Part shown: positions 36,712 to 46,673 of the stretch, in pieces
Numbering within the stretch: position 1 is the first letter of the stretch
Layout of the letters: every line of letters begins with the position of its first letter
NCBI GenBank assembly: GCA_905234475.1
Contig: CAJOHX010000004.1
Location: 1 to 64,000, forward strand
From: an uncultured Bacteroidales bacterium
GTDB taxonomy: Bacteria > Bacteroidota > Bacteroidia > Bacteroidales > UBA932
Reading direction: 5' to 3'
Length of the DNA stretch: 64,000 nucleotides
Position numbers and translations under genes: made by a program
The notes under the pieces: model-generated
What the model was told of the DNA's origin: nothing
The model's input: the letters and a program-made list of their open reading frames with translations, nothing else
The model's database searches: none

Positions 36712-37344
36712 TCACGGCCAGTCCTCAGAGACGCAGGAGCTGTGGTACTCCGGGGCGGCACAGGCGCGGGCAATCTCCGCGATATTGCCGGGGCGCACAC
36801 CGCAGCCGGCCATGACCACGATGCGGCCGGCGGCGCGGCGCACCAGTTCGCCGATCAGGGCGCGGCCCGTGAAGGCGTCCGGCGCGTGACCGGAGGTCAG
36901 CAGCCGGTCGCAGCCCAGGGCGATGACGTCTTCGAGTGCGGCAAGGGGGTCGGCCGTCTCGTCGAAGGCGCGGTGGAAGGTGACGGAAAGGGGCCGGGCC
37001 GCGGCGATCAGGCGCCGCATCAGCGGGAGGTCCACTTCCCCGGCAGAGGTCAGCGCACCGATGACAACGCCGTTTACGCCCAACTCCCGGCACAGCCGGA
37101 TGCCTTCCAGCATCGCTTGCGTCTCCTCTTCCGTGTAGACGAAATCCCCGCCGCGCGGGCGCACCAGCACGTTCACGGGCAGGTGCGTGGCCGCAAGGAC
37201 GCGGCGCAGGAGCAGCTCCGACGGGGTCACGCCGCCGACCTCCAGCCGTTCGCACAGCTCAACCCGCTGCGCGCCGGTCCGTTCGGCGGCGAGCACGGCC
37301 TCCAGGGAGGTACAGCAGGCTTCGCGGAAATATTTCATCGGCAC
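36712..37344 (-). CDS. cutC: copper homeostasis protein CutC family
   Basis: RVELCERLEVGGVTPS; VNVLVRPRGGDFVYTEEE; VTFHRAFDE. Confidence 0.92.
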   Translation of the reverse strand: MPMKYFREACCTSLEAVLAAERTGAQRVELCERLEVGGVTPSELLLRRVLAATHLPVNVLVRPRGGDFVYTEEETQAMLEGIRLCRELGVNGVVIGALTSAGEVDLPLMRRLIAAARPLSVTFHRAFDETADPLAALEDVIALGCDRLLTSGHAPDAFTGRALIGELVRRAAGRIVVMAGCGVRPGNIAEIARACAAPEYHSSCVSEDWP

Positions 37345-39692
37345 TGGGAGATTACCCGGCGGAGGTCGGAAGCCAGGGAGGTGTTGTAGCCCTTGGTAAG
37401 GTAGACAATACGCCCGAAGCTGTCGCAGACGGCGACGAGCGGCAGGCGGAAAGATTCCTCCCCGACGCCGGAAGCCAGCATCGCGGCGACCTTGCCGCCG
37501 GTGTCGGTGCCGAAAACGCTGTTCTCCGGATTGGGGCCGAACGCAGGGCCCAGGACAATGACCGGCCGCCCCCAGGCATCCAGTTCCGGCTTCGCCGCGG
37601 AGAGTTGCCGCATGGCGTGGACGGAGGGCTCGTCCCCCCGTCCCAGTACGGCGATCAGGAAATAACCGCGGCCGGCGGCCGAAAGGATCGAAGTCTCGAC
37701 GGCCTGACCGCCGTCAGGCAGGAAGGTCTGTTCGACATCGATGGACCCCAGGACAGGAAGGCCCGACTCCGCGGAACGGATCTCAAGTGGGACTATCGTC
37801 CTTTCTCCTTCCTTTATCTCAAAGAAGGAGGCCCGGGACAGGACGCTTCCGTCCGCCATCCTCCGGCCGGTGGTAAGCAGATAGTATCCTGCGTCAAGGC
37901 TGTAAGGGTCAGCGAACAGCGAACAAAAATCCAACGGACCATCCTCGTTGAAACTAAGGAGCTTACACGTCAGGCTGCCGTCTTCCGGGACGATCCTGGA
38001 GAGGGTGAAATGGGTATAATACAAAGGATTGTCGGAAAATGCGGCGGCATTTGCCGCGAAAGCGGCTTCCGGAATGCCCAGCACGAGCCTGCCCTGCGGA
38101 GCCGCTGCGGCCAGCACCACGTCGTTCCAACGGCCGTCGGCGAAATACTGGGCCTTGCCCGTGACTTCGTCGAGACGCGCCGGGAACCCGAACTTGCGGC
38201 ACATCGCGACGAAAAAGATGTCCCGCGAGCGGGTATCGGCCTCGCGGCCGCGCCACACGAACACCGGCGGTATCCTCAACCCCTGCGGGTTGGCCGCATC
38301 GTCGATCCTGACATGGTCGCAGACCCAGTCCCAGATCTCAAGAGGAGAGGAAAAAGACAGGCCCTCGCCGATCTCCGCGAAATAGGGATACAGCGCTTCC
38401 AGCTCAATGCGGGGGTTGTCCGTCCACACATCAAACGGATCATCGACATGGTCGAAAGCATCCTCCAAAACGTCGGCAGTGACATCATCCTGATCTTTGG
38501 CGGACAGGTGCGCAAGAATCTGGAGAGCGGTGGATTGATGTGCCTCCAGGAAAGCATCCGTCACTTCCCCGTTGCCATGTGCGTGGGCATTGCGGATGGC
38601 GTCCTCTTCCGCCAGGCGCTTCGCGTTCTCCGCGATCTGCTCCGCCGTGGCGGCGGACGGAAGCGGATTCTCCGGCGGCGGGACGATATCAAAGTCCAGC
38701 GCGAAGGGCTCGCCGAACGAATGGTCCAGGATGACCGTCACCTCCTCCGACGAAGCCCTGGCAAGGCCGAAGCGGCCCCCTTTGGACGCCCAGACCATCA
38801 TGTCGCCGAGGCCGGTATCCAAGGAAGCGTGTCCCCCGGCGTCCGTAAGGTAACTTGCAACAGTATAATACTCAGCGTAGTTGTAAATCTTGAATTCGAC
38901 GGCAGCATCCTGCACGGGCGCGCCCTGCGCATCCACCACCGTCACGGTCGTCCTGCGCGCAGGGACGTAGCCGCGGATGACGTTGATCTCGGTATAGGCG
39001 GAAGTCCGCAAGATGACGTCTTCCGGACCTTGATAGTCCCCGAACACCTTCGTGTGCAGCAGCAAGGCCCTGGATACGGCGGAATTGAACCATCCGAGAT
39101 CCAGCACCGGCTCCGGCTCGCAGGCGCCCATGAAATGCCATTTTCCGTCCACCCAGACCTCCACCCAGGCGTGGTTGTCGTCGGTGTGGGCCCAGCGCGG
39201 GGTGTAGACCTGCCGGGCCGGGATGCCGGCCGCACGCAGGGCAGCGACCGTCAGGACGGATTCCTCGCCGCAGCGGCCCGTGCCCCGTCGGACCGTGGCC
39301 ATCGGCCCGCTTGTCCGGGCGTCGGAAGGCCGGTAGGTTGCCTGCTCATGGCACCAGTGGTTGATCTCCAGCGCCGCCTCGCCCAGCGACAGGCCGCGCA
39401 CGCGCCGGCAGAGCGTGTCGGCATATTCCGTACGGAAATCGTCGAGCGTCTCGTTGTTGACGCGCAGCGGCAGCACGAAGTGGCGGAATTCCCGCTCGGG
39501 GATGTCCCAATGCATGCTGCGGCGCACCTCCAGCGTCTTGGCGACATTGGCCTCCCAATAGCTCCGGGGGTACTGGAGGCTGTCCGGCAGCGGCATTGAC
39601 GCGTAGAGCCAGTCGACATATTTCTTCGTGGGGGTGCTGCAGGCGGCAAGCAGCAGCACGGCCAAAACCAAGTCAATCCGTTTCATATCCAC
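37335..39692 (-). CDS. transglutaminase-domain lipoprotein
   Basis: lipobox VLLLAACST; GRCGEESVLTVAALRAAGIPARQVYTPRWAHTDDNHAWVEVWVDGKW. Confidence 0.85.
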   Translation of the reverse strand: MDMKRIDLVLAVLLLAACSTPTKKYVDWLYASMPLPDSLQYPRSYWEANVAKTLEVRRSMHWDIPEREFRHFVLPLRVNNETLDDFRTEYADTLCRRVRGLSLGEAALEINHWCHEQATYRPSDARTSGPMATVRRGTGRCGEESVLTVAALRAAGIPARQVYTPRWAHTDDNHAWVEVWVDGKWHFMGACEPEPVLDLGWFNSAVSRALLLHTKVFGDYQGPEDVILRTSAYTEINVIRGYVPARRTTVTVVDAQGAPVQDAAVEFKIYNYAEYYTVASYLTDAGGHASLDTGLGDMMVWASKGGRFGLARASSEEVTVILDHSFGEPFALDFDIVPPPENPLPSAATAEQIAENAKRLAEEDAIRNAHAHGNGEVTDAFLEAHQSTALQILAHLSAKDQDDVTADVLEDAFDHVDDPFDVWTDNPRIELEALYPYFAEIGEGLSFSSPLEIWDWVCDHVRIDDAANPQGLRIPPVFVWRGREADTRSRDIFFVAMCRKFGFPARLDEVTGKAQYFADGRWNDVVLAAAAPQGRLVLGIPEAAFAANAAAFSDNPLYYTHFTLSRIVPEDGSLTCKLLSFNEDGPLDFCSLFADPYSLDAGYYLLTTGRRMADGSVLSRASFFEIKEGERTIVPLEIRSAESGLPVLGSIDVEQTFLPDGGQAVETSILSAAGRGYFLIAVLGRGDEPSVHAMRQLSAAKPELDAWGRPVIVLGPAFGPNPENSVFGTDTGGKVAAMLASGVGEESFRLPLVAVCDSFGRIVYLTKGYNTSLASDLRRVISQCR

Positions 39693-39733
39693 TAAGATAC
39701 AAAAAAACGCGGTGCCGCACCGAAATTTTTGAT

Positions 39734-39741
39734 TATCTTTG
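39734..39741 (+). promoter_or_regulatory. putative -7 box (TATCTTTG) directly before GH43 start
   Basis: TAnnTTTG motif ending 4 bp before ATG. Confidence 0.4.
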
Positions 39742-39745
39742 GCAT

Positions 39746-41362
39746 ATGATGAAACGTTCTTCCTTCTCCCGCCTCGCCGCCCTGCTCGGCGGCGCCTGCC
39801 TGATTTGCGCCTCCGCCGGCGCCGCCAACCCTTACCTGCCCATGTGGGAGTACATCCCCGACGGCGAACCCTACATCTTCGAGGATCCCGACAACCCGGG
39901 CCAGTACCGCGTCTATATCTATGGCTCCCACGACATCGAGCTGACCACCTACTGCGGCCGCAACCAGGTGGTGTGGTCGGCCCCGGTGGACGACCTGCTG
40001 CATTGGCGCTACGACGGGGTGATCTTCGAGTCGGTGCTGGACGCCGACGGCAAGCCGCTCAATCCGGACGGCAAGGGCGACATCCTCTACGCCCCCGACG
40101 TGGTGGAGAAGGTCGGCCCTGACGGGAAGAAGACCTATTATCTGTATCCCAACACCCAGGCGGGAGGCCGCAACTCGATGATCGCCCGCTCCGACCGGCC
40201 GGACGGCCCCTTCACCGTGTGCAACTGGAGCAAAAAGAATCCACGGGCAACCGAAGGCGTGCTGGGCTTCGACCCGGGCGTGTTCATCGACGACGACGGC
40301 CGCGTGTACGGCTACTGGGGCTTCCAGCAGAGCTGGGGCGCCGAACTGGACCCGGAGACGATGTGCACCGTCAAGAAGGGCACGCAGGTCGTCAAGGACA
40401 TGGTCTCCAACCTCAACCAGGAGGGCGTCTTCCGCTTCTTCGAGGCCTCCTCGCTGCGCAAGATCAAGGATAAGTACGTGTTCGTCTACAGCCGCTGGAC
40501 GGCGGACGGCGAGTTCGGCCTGCCGGAGGCCAACAACACCCTCGCCTACGCCTGGAGCAACTCCCCGCTGGGGCCCTGGACCTACGGGGGCACCATCATC
40601 GACGCCCGCGGACGCGATGTCGACGAGCACGGCAACGCCATCTTCACCGCCTCGCCCGGCGGCAACACCCACGGCAGCCTTTGCGAAATCAATGGCCAGT
40701 GGTACATCTTCTACCACCGCCAGGCCGGTCTCGGCGGCTTCGACCGCCAGCCCCTGGTCGCGCCCGTGGAGGTGAAGGTCACCGAGGGCCCGGACGGCAA
40801 GGTCGAGATCTCCGAGGCGGAGTATACCTCCGAGGGCTTCGAGCTCGGCGGCCTGGACCCGCTCGTGCGCCATTCCGCCGGCATCGCCTGCTACTACACC
40901 GGCCCCGCGCCCGCCGAGAAGGACGACCTCGGCAACCGCTTTTCCGGCTCCTACATCCAGCCTTTCCGTCCCGTCTGGGACGGGAAATCCGACCCTTACG
41001 AGCTCAGCATCAACCATAACCCCGTGGTGAACAACACCGCCGGCTCCGTGGTGGGCTACAAGTATTTCAACTTTGACGGCCTGCGCGCCGCCCGGGCCGG
41101 CAAGCTGCTGCTCCGCCTCATCCCGCAGGGGGTCAAGGGGCGCATCGTCATCATGGCCGACCACCCGCGCCACGGCACGCGCCTCGGCGTGATCAAGCTG
41201 GGCGGCAAGGCATCGGAGGCGCCCGTCGAGCTCTGCGCCCGGGTGCCGAAGGCCAAAAAGCTGCAGGGAAAACACGCCCTCTACTTCGTCTTCGAATCCT
41301 CCACGCCCGACCGGTCAATGTGCGAACTCGAGGATTTCGTCTTCGCCCGCAGGAGACGCTGA
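39746..41362 (+). CDS. glycoside hydrolase family 43-like protein
   Basis: signal peptide; five-bladed propeller-like YIFEDPDNPGQYRVYIYGSHD, LYAPDVVEK, FFEASSLRKIKDKYVFVYS; C-terminal CBM-like domain. Confidence 0.85.
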   Translation: MMKRSSFSRLAALLGGACLICASAGAANPYLPMWEYIPDGEPYIFEDPDNPGQYRVYIYGSHDIELTTYCGRNQVVWSAPVDDLLHWRYDGVIFESVLDADGKPLNPDGKGDILYAPDVVEKVGPDGKKTYYLYPNTQAGGRNSMIARSDRPDGPFTVCNWSKKNPRATEGVLGFDPGVFIDDDGRVYGYWGFQQSWGAELDPETMCTVKKGTQVVKDMVSNLNQEGVFRFFEASSLRKIKDKYVFVYSRWTADGEFGLPEANNTLAYAWSNSPLGPWTYGGTIIDARGRDVDEHGNAIFTASPGGNTHGSLCEINGQWYIFYHRQAGLGGFDRQPLVAPVEVKVTEGPDGKVEISEAEYTSEGFELGGLDPLVRHSAGIACYYTGPAPAEKDDLGNRFSGSYIQPFRPVWDGKSDPYELSINHNPVVNNTAGSVVGYKYFNFDGLRAARAGKLLLRLIPQGVKGRIVIMADHPRHGTRLGVIKLGGKASEAPVELCARVPKAKKLQGKHALYFVFESSTPDRSMCELEDFVFARRRR

Positions 41363-41416
41363 AACAGGCCGGAGACACTGAAACAGGCCGGCCCCGCAAG
41401 GGGGTCGGCCTGTTTC
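41352..41416. terminator. hairpin with 19-bp tandem repeat at convergent GH43/GH127 junction
   Basis: ggagac[g/a]ctgaaacaggcc x2 (41352-41370, 41371-41389), then gaaacaggccggcccc-loop-ggggtcggcctgtttc. Confidence 0.55.
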
Positions 41417-41433
41417 GTCAGACAAAAGACCAA

Positions 41434-43794
41434 TCAGATCTCGGGGAAGACGGTGAGCCTGATTGTGGATGCGCCGTAGGGCACGAGCTCGATGAAGGTG
41501 TCGCTGCCCGGTTCGGGAACGACGGTCTCGGGGAGATGGGGCGTGAGGTACGCATCTTCCATTTCCCAGCTGCAGTACCACTTGCCGTCTTTCTGGAACA
41601 GCTCGTTGTAGGCATCGCGGACCCGGCCGTAGTTGCCTTCCGGATTGACGTAGTACTTGTGGTTGCCGGCGCGGCTGAGCTGGACGAGCTTGCCATTGAA
41701 ACGGACATAGCCGCCGTCTTTCGCCGGTTTGCCGTTCTTGTCCAGCAGCTGCTCGTTGGTCACCTGGGTGAAGTGCTCGCCTTCATACGGCACGCTCGGG
41801 ATGACGTCGAAATCCCAGTCCTTGACACCCGTCACGGGGATGCGGATCTTCAGCGGGACGTTCTCGAGATCGAACGGGAAGCCCTTGGCGTGGGTCTTGA
41901 TGAGCTTGACCTTGTCCAAGTCGTCGTCGCGGATCGCGTAGTTCCATTTGCCGGCAGGCGTGATGTTCCAGTCCACGAAATCGGGATTCTTGGAAGCCTT
42001 GCCCGCGAGGTAGTCGTAGACCGTCGTGTCGACCTCCCAGTTGGCCGGGATGGCGTAGGTATAGGTCAGCGGACCGCGCACCACGCTCTCGCCCTGGACC
42101 GCGTTCTTGACGAACTCGATCTCCATGGGGAAGTTGACGCGGAAGGACTCGCCGCTCTTCCAGGTCTTGCTGACGGTCTGGAAGCCCTGCTTGTCGGAGG
42201 CCTTGCACCATCCGGGGATGCGGTAGGTGAAGTCCATCTGATGCGGCTTCTTCGAGACCTTGCCGTCCTGGTAGAAGGTGAACTTGAACTGGATGTTCTC
42301 CTCGAACGGGTAGTTGGTGATCTCCTCAATCTTCACGGTGACGCCGTCACCGAGGTCATATACCACGGACGAAGGGCCGTAGAGGGCCGCCACCGGCTGA
42401 CCGTTCTTGTCTTTCAGCCACATCCTGGACGCAAAGTTCGGGAAGTACCTGTGGAGGTTGCCGATGCAGCACTCCACCTCGTGGGCGGAGCGGTAGGCCA
42501 TCCAGGTCTTCGCCTTCTTGTAGTCGTTGTGGTTGGAGTTGCCCGTGCAGATGAACTGGTTGGGGCAGGAGAAATACTGCATGGCCTTGAAGTCCTTGGT
42601 CACTGCGCCGAAACCGGCGTTGTAGATGGCCCGCTCCAGCCTGTCGGCGAAGGTTGCATCGCCGGTGACCATCAGGTAATAGCCCATGGTCCAGGTGTAG
42701 TCGGAGATGTCGCAGGTCTCATGCGAAGCCAGGGATTCGACACCGGCCAGGCCTTCGGAGCTGGAGATGATGCCGTCGATGAGCATGTTCTCGTCCTCCA
42801 TCTTCTGGTCGCCCTTCAGGGCCGCCTCCTTGTAGATCTCCTTGCCCGTGAAGGCGTAGAGAAGCATGGGGAGCTTGAGGGTCTCGCAGAGGGTGACGCC
42901 GTGGCCCGTCATGGGCCGGTCGCTCAGGTACTGCTCCATGTTGCTCGGGACGAGCTCCCAGACCTTTTCCGCCAACTCGAGGAGCTTGGGGTTGCCGGTC
43001 AGGGCGTAGGTCCAGAGGATGCCTTCGATGTTGATGATGTAGCGGCTCTCGCTGAGCTCCTCCGGGGTGTAGGTGAAGTAGTTCTTCTCGAGTGCGACGG
43101 GGATCCGGGGATCGCCGGTGGCCTCGTAGTAGGTCTTCATGGTCCGGAAGAACACGGCGAAAGGCCAGCCCATGGACTCGCCCTCACGGCCGAGGCGGCC
43201 TTCGGGACGGCCGGCCTCGGAAATGATCCGGCGCCGCTCCATCTGGGCCTTCCGGCTCGCCTCACGCTCCTTGGCGCGAGGGTCGTTGGTGATCTGCGAC
43301 GCCAGGCCGAAGCCGAAGAAGCCCGCAAAGCGCTGGTTGTAAGCGGCCTCGTCGAACTTGGTGCCCGGCAGCGGGGGAAGCGGATGGTCCAGGACATAGT
43401 CCACGTTGGCCTTGCCCTTGGCCATGAGCTCCGGGTTGCCGAGGATGTAGCCCAGGCGGGTGAAGCCGTCCACGTAGTAGGCGGACTGCTCGAAACGCCA
43501 CCAGTCGGAGCCCCAGTAGTGGGGGTTCTTGCTCATCTCCAGGTCACCCGCCCAGCAGCAGCTGTCGAAGGGATACGACATCGCTTCCGGATGGCCCGTG
43601 AGGCCGTCCACCTGCCGCTGCAGGATCTCCCGGACCCAGCCCTCGGGGGTGATGTCCTCGATGAGGCCCTCCGCGAAAGCGGCATAGGGGGCTACGGGGA
43701 TCTTCGGTGCCCGGGCAACCGGGGCTTTGCCCTCTTCCCCGCAAGAGACGAGGAAGAGGACAAACCCGAGTAAGAGAAGGGATAATCTTTTCAT
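41434..43794 (-). CDS. glycoside hydrolase family 127-like (DUF1680; beta-L-arabinofuranosidase)
   Basis: lipoprotein; HETCDISDYTWTMGYYLMVTGDATFADRLERAIYNAGFGAV; EVECCIGN Cys motif. Confidence 0.88.
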   Translation of the reverse strand: MKRLSLLLLGFVLFLVSCGEEGKAPVARAPKIPVAPYAAFAEGLIEDITPEGWVREILQRQVDGLTGHPEAMSYPFDSCCWAGDLEMSKNPHYWGSDWWRFEQSAYYVDGFTRLGYILGNPELMAKGKANVDYVLDHPLPPLPGTKFDEAAYNQRFAGFFGFGLASQITNDPRAKEREASRKAQMERRRIISEAGRPEGRLGREGESMGWPFAVFFRTMKTYYEATGDPRIPVALEKNYFTYTPEELSESRYIINIEGILWTYALTGNPKLLELAEKVWELVPSNMEQYLSDRPMTGHGVTLCETLKLPMLLYAFTGKEIYKEAALKGDQKMEDENMLIDGIISSSEGLAGVESLASHETCDISDYTWTMGYYLMVTGDATFADRLERAIYNAGFGAVTKDFKAMQYFSCPNQFICTGNSNHNDYKKAKTWMAYRSAHEVECCIGNLHRYFPNFASRMWLKDKNGQPVAALYGPSSVVYDLGDGVTVKIEEITNYPFEENIQFKFTFYQDGKVSKKPHQMDFTYRIPGWCKASDKQGFQTVSKTWKSGESFRVNFPMEIEFVKNAVQGESVVRGPLTYTYAIPANWEVDTTVYDYLAGKASKNPDFVDWNITPAGKWNYAIRDDDLDKVKLIKTHAKGFPFDLENVPLKIRIPVTGVKDWDFDVIPSVPYEGEHFTQVTNEQLLDKNGKPAKDGGYVRFNGKLVQLSRAGNHKYYVNPEGNYGRVRDAYNELFQKDGKWYCSWEMEDAYLTPHLPETVVPEPGSDTFIELVPYGASTIRLTVFPEI

Positions 43795-43798
43795 GAGA

Positions 43799-45466
43799 CT
43801 ATCTGCTGTTCATGATGGCAAGCGCCTCCCGGTCGGGAGCGTACAGGACGTAGCTCTGGTCCTCTAGAATCATGGTCGCGCCCTCTTCGGTGGTGTATTT
43901 GGGCCACTCGGGCAGGCCGGTCTTCAGGCCCTTGTTGGGGTCGCCGTTGGCCATGAAATTGTACAGGGCCTTGGACATCTTCTTGGAGAGGTTGCGCGGG
44001 TACTGTCCGCCGCCGGTGTGGGACACCTGCAGGTCGGTGTTCATGAACCAGAACGCGATGTCCATCGTATGGAAAGCATGCAGACGGCCGTCCAGGATGG
44101 GCGGCTGCCAGTCAAACCAGGCCACGTAGACCGGGGCGCCCTGCTTGACCTTGAGGTCGGCCGTGTGGAGGGCGTTGGCGCGGGAGCTGGCCACGAGGTC
44201 GTTGATCTCGATCGGGAGCTTCTTCGGGAAAGCCTTGGCAAAAGCGTCATAGACGGCCTCCGCCTTGTCCGGGCTAATGGCGGGCGCAAAGAAGCTGCGG
44301 CCGCCCTGGGACATCATCTGGATGACTTCCTCCCTGGAGGACGCGTGCTTCTTGGCGTCGTCGCGGGCGGAAGGCCATTCGGCCGTCGTGGTGCAGATCA
44401 GCAGGGGGACGTTGGCGCAGTGGTCGCCCTGGAAGAATTCGCCCACGGGAATGTGGTCGCCGTCAGCGATCGGGCCGAAGCCGAAGCGGCCGAGGCCGGG
44501 GTTGCTCATGGCATACTCCCGCTGGACCTTGTTGGCGAGCTCCATATACTCCTCGAACGGCATCTCCTGGAGCTTGTTCATCTGGTTCGGCTTCAGGCCG
44601 GCAGCCTTGAGGATGGCGGGGCCGAGGCCCTTGGCGGCATCCTTGTCGATGGCGGAAGTGGCGTTGCCGCTGAGGGCAACGGCCTTGTGGATCAGACCCT
44701 TGGTCTCAGGCATGGTCACCAGGTTGCAGACCTTGGCACCGCCACCGCTCTGGCCGATGATCGTCACATTGTTGGGGTCGCCGCCGAAATTGGCGATGTT
44801 GTTGTGGACCCACTTCAGGGCCTCCACGAGGTCGAGGATACCCACGTTGCCGGAATCCTTGAACTTGGGATCCACCTCGGAGAAATCGGTGAAGCCGATG
44901 GAATTCAGACGGTGGTTCGGCGACACGAACACGGCGTTGGTATAATGGCTGAAGTTCTCGCCATGATACTCGTGGTGCTCGATGCTGTTGCCGCTGGAGA
45001 AGCCGCCGCCGTGGATCCAGACGATCACCGGGCGCTTGCCGTTGTCGAGCGCCGGTGTCCAGACGTTGAGGTTGAGGCAGTCCTCGCTCATGTCGAAGTA
45101 GTTCCAGCAATCCAGGAAGGTGGCGATGTTGTTGGGATACTTCATGACGGACTGCGGGGCGCAGGCGCCGTAGAACACAGCGTCCTTGACGCCCTCCCAG
45201 GGCTGCGGCGGTTTCGCCGGCATGAAGCGGTTCTCACCGGCCGTGCTGGCGCCGTAGGGGATGCCGAGGAACGTGTAGGTATCGCGCATGATGTAACCCC
45301 TTACCTTGCCGTACTGGGTGTTCGCGATGGCGATGTTGTCGCCGATAAACAGCTGCTGGTCTGTGCGGCTGAAGAAGTTCTCTTCCTTGTCGTTGGTGCC
45401 GTTGTTGCAGGACACGGCAGCCACCACGGCGGAAAGGGTCAGGAGGGACAGTAAAACCTTTTTCAT
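43799..45466 (-). CDS. type B carboxylesterase lipoprotein
   Basis: FLGIPYGAS; SEDCLNLNVWTP; VIVWIHGGGFSSG; GQSGGGAKV. Confidence 0.9.
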   Translation of the reverse strand: MKKVLLSLLTLSAVVAAVSCNNGTNDKEENFFSRTDQQLFIGDNIAIANTQYGKVRGYIMRDTYTFLGIPYGASTAGENRFMPAKPPQPWEGVKDAVFYGACAPQSVMKYPNNIATFLDCWNYFDMSEDCLNLNVWTPALDNGKRPVIVWIHGGGFSSGNSIEHHEYHGENFSHYTNAVFVSPNHRLNSIGFTDFSEVDPKFKDSGNVGILDLVEALKWVHNNIANFGGDPNNVTIIGQSGGGAKVCNLVTMPETKGLIHKAVALSGNATSAIDKDAAKGLGPAILKAAGLKPNQMNKLQEMPFEEYMELANKVQREYAMSNPGLGRFGFGPIADGDHIPVGEFFQGDHCANVPLLICTTTAEWPSARDDAKKHASSREEVIQMMSQGGRSFFAPAISPDKAEAVYDAFAKAFPKKLPIEINDLVASSRANALHTADLKVKQGAPVYVAWFDWQPPILDGRLHAFHTMDIAFWFMNTDLQVSHTGGGQYPRNLSKKMSKALYNFMANGDPNKGLKTGLPEWPKYTTEEGATMILEDQSYVLYAPDREALAIMNSR

Positions 45467-45496
45467 GTGTGTATTAATTAAGTGATTATCGTATGC

Positions 45497-46621
45497 TTAG
45501 CGACGGGCACCCTGGGGAGGACCCTGGAAATTGCCCTGCGGAGCGCCCTGGGGGGCACCCTGCGGACGTCCGCCGGGAGCGCCGCCGGGACCGCCCTGGC
45601 CACCCTGACCGCGCATGCGGTTCACGGCCTCATACTGACCCGGACGCACGGTATCGAGCCAGTTGGCATCGGTACGCGGCTTCGGGGACTTCTCGACCAT
45701 GTGGACCTTGATGTTCTGGCCGCCGAGGACAATGCGGTCCATGAAGGAATCGATTTCGTTCCAGAACCACTTCAGCGGGAGGAGCGCCATGGCGTGGTCG
45801 CCGCCGAAATACTCGCAGAGCATGTACGGGACGTCCATGGTGTAGAGCTGCTGGCTGACATAGTTGGGACCGAACCCGTGGCGGTTCGGATTGTTCTCGA
45901 TGTCAAAGGTAACGGTCGGGTCGGAGGAGCCGTGGAAGAAGCACATCGGGCACGGCTTTTTGTCCCACTTGAGCATGGTGTCGTTCTCGCCGGTCAGGTA
46001 GACCGCACCCGCCATGGGGATGACGCCGGCATAGTTGAAATCTTTGGGGAGGTTGTCCTTCGCCAGCTTGTGGCCAGAGCAGATGTAGTACTCGGCGTTC
46101 ATGCTGTTGATGGCGCCGGCGCTGCTGCCGCTGATGACGATCTTCTCGGGGTCGATGTTGTACTCGTCGGCGTGCTTGATCAGCCAGGTGGTAGCCGCAT
46201 AGATGTCCTCAACGCCGATGTCGATGGAGAACTGGAAAGCATTGTACCCTTCAGGAGGGGTGATAAGCGGCTTGCCGTCGCGGCCGCGGGCGGAGCCGAG
46301 GCGGTAGTCGATGGCGACGCAGACCCAGCCTTTCTCGCAGAGGTGGTCATACAGCGGGTTGCAGAGGGCGTCCACCCTGGAGCCCATGGCCCAGGCACCG
46401 CCGAAGGAATAGATGAACACCGGGCGCTTGCCCTCGGTCTTCTGTCCCTTCATCTGATAGATGTCCATCAGGATGGGTTTGCCGTCGCGGACGACGAACT
46501 CCACGGTATTCATGTCAGCTTTGGACACAATCTGCTGTGCCTGCTGCTGCGGGAACTGCGCGTTGGCGTTGATGGTGCAGGCCATCAGGAACGCGGCAAC
46601 GAGAATGAGTAATCTCTTCAT
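45497..46621 (-). CDS. alpha/beta hydrolase (esterase) with Gly/Pro/Gln-rich C-terminal tail
   Basis: VFIYSFGGAWAMGSR; ISGSSAGAINSM; tail RGQGGQGGPGGAPGGRPQGAPQGAPQGNFQGPPQGARR. Confidence 0.85.
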   Translation of the reverse strand: MKRLLILVAAFLMACTINANAQFPQQQAQQIVSKADMNTVEFVVRDGKPILMDIYQMKGQKTEGKRPVFIYSFGGAWAMGSRVDALCNPLYDHLCEKGWVCVAIDYRLGSARGRDGKPLITPPEGYNAFQFSIDIGVEDIYAATTWLIKHADEYNIDPEKIVISGSSAGAINSMNAEYYICSGHKLAKDNLPKDFNYAGVIPMAGAVYLTGENDTMLKWDKKPCPMCFFHGSSDPTVTFDIENNPNRHGFGPNYVSQQLYTMDVPYMLCEYFGGDHAMALLPLKWFWNEIDSFMDRIVLGGQNIKVHMVEKSPKPRTDANWLDTVRPGQYEAVNRMRGQGGQGGPGGAPGGRPQGAPQGAPQGNFQGPPQGARR

Positions 46622-46673
46622 GGTCGTTCAGTGTTTTTAAAGGTGTTGGTATAATTGGATTGGTTATGTCTGT

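Noticed and set aside
39596-39745. Upstream extension of the GH43 ORF
   Set aside because: Signal peptide begins at 39746/39749; extension overlaps the divergent transglutaminase gene.
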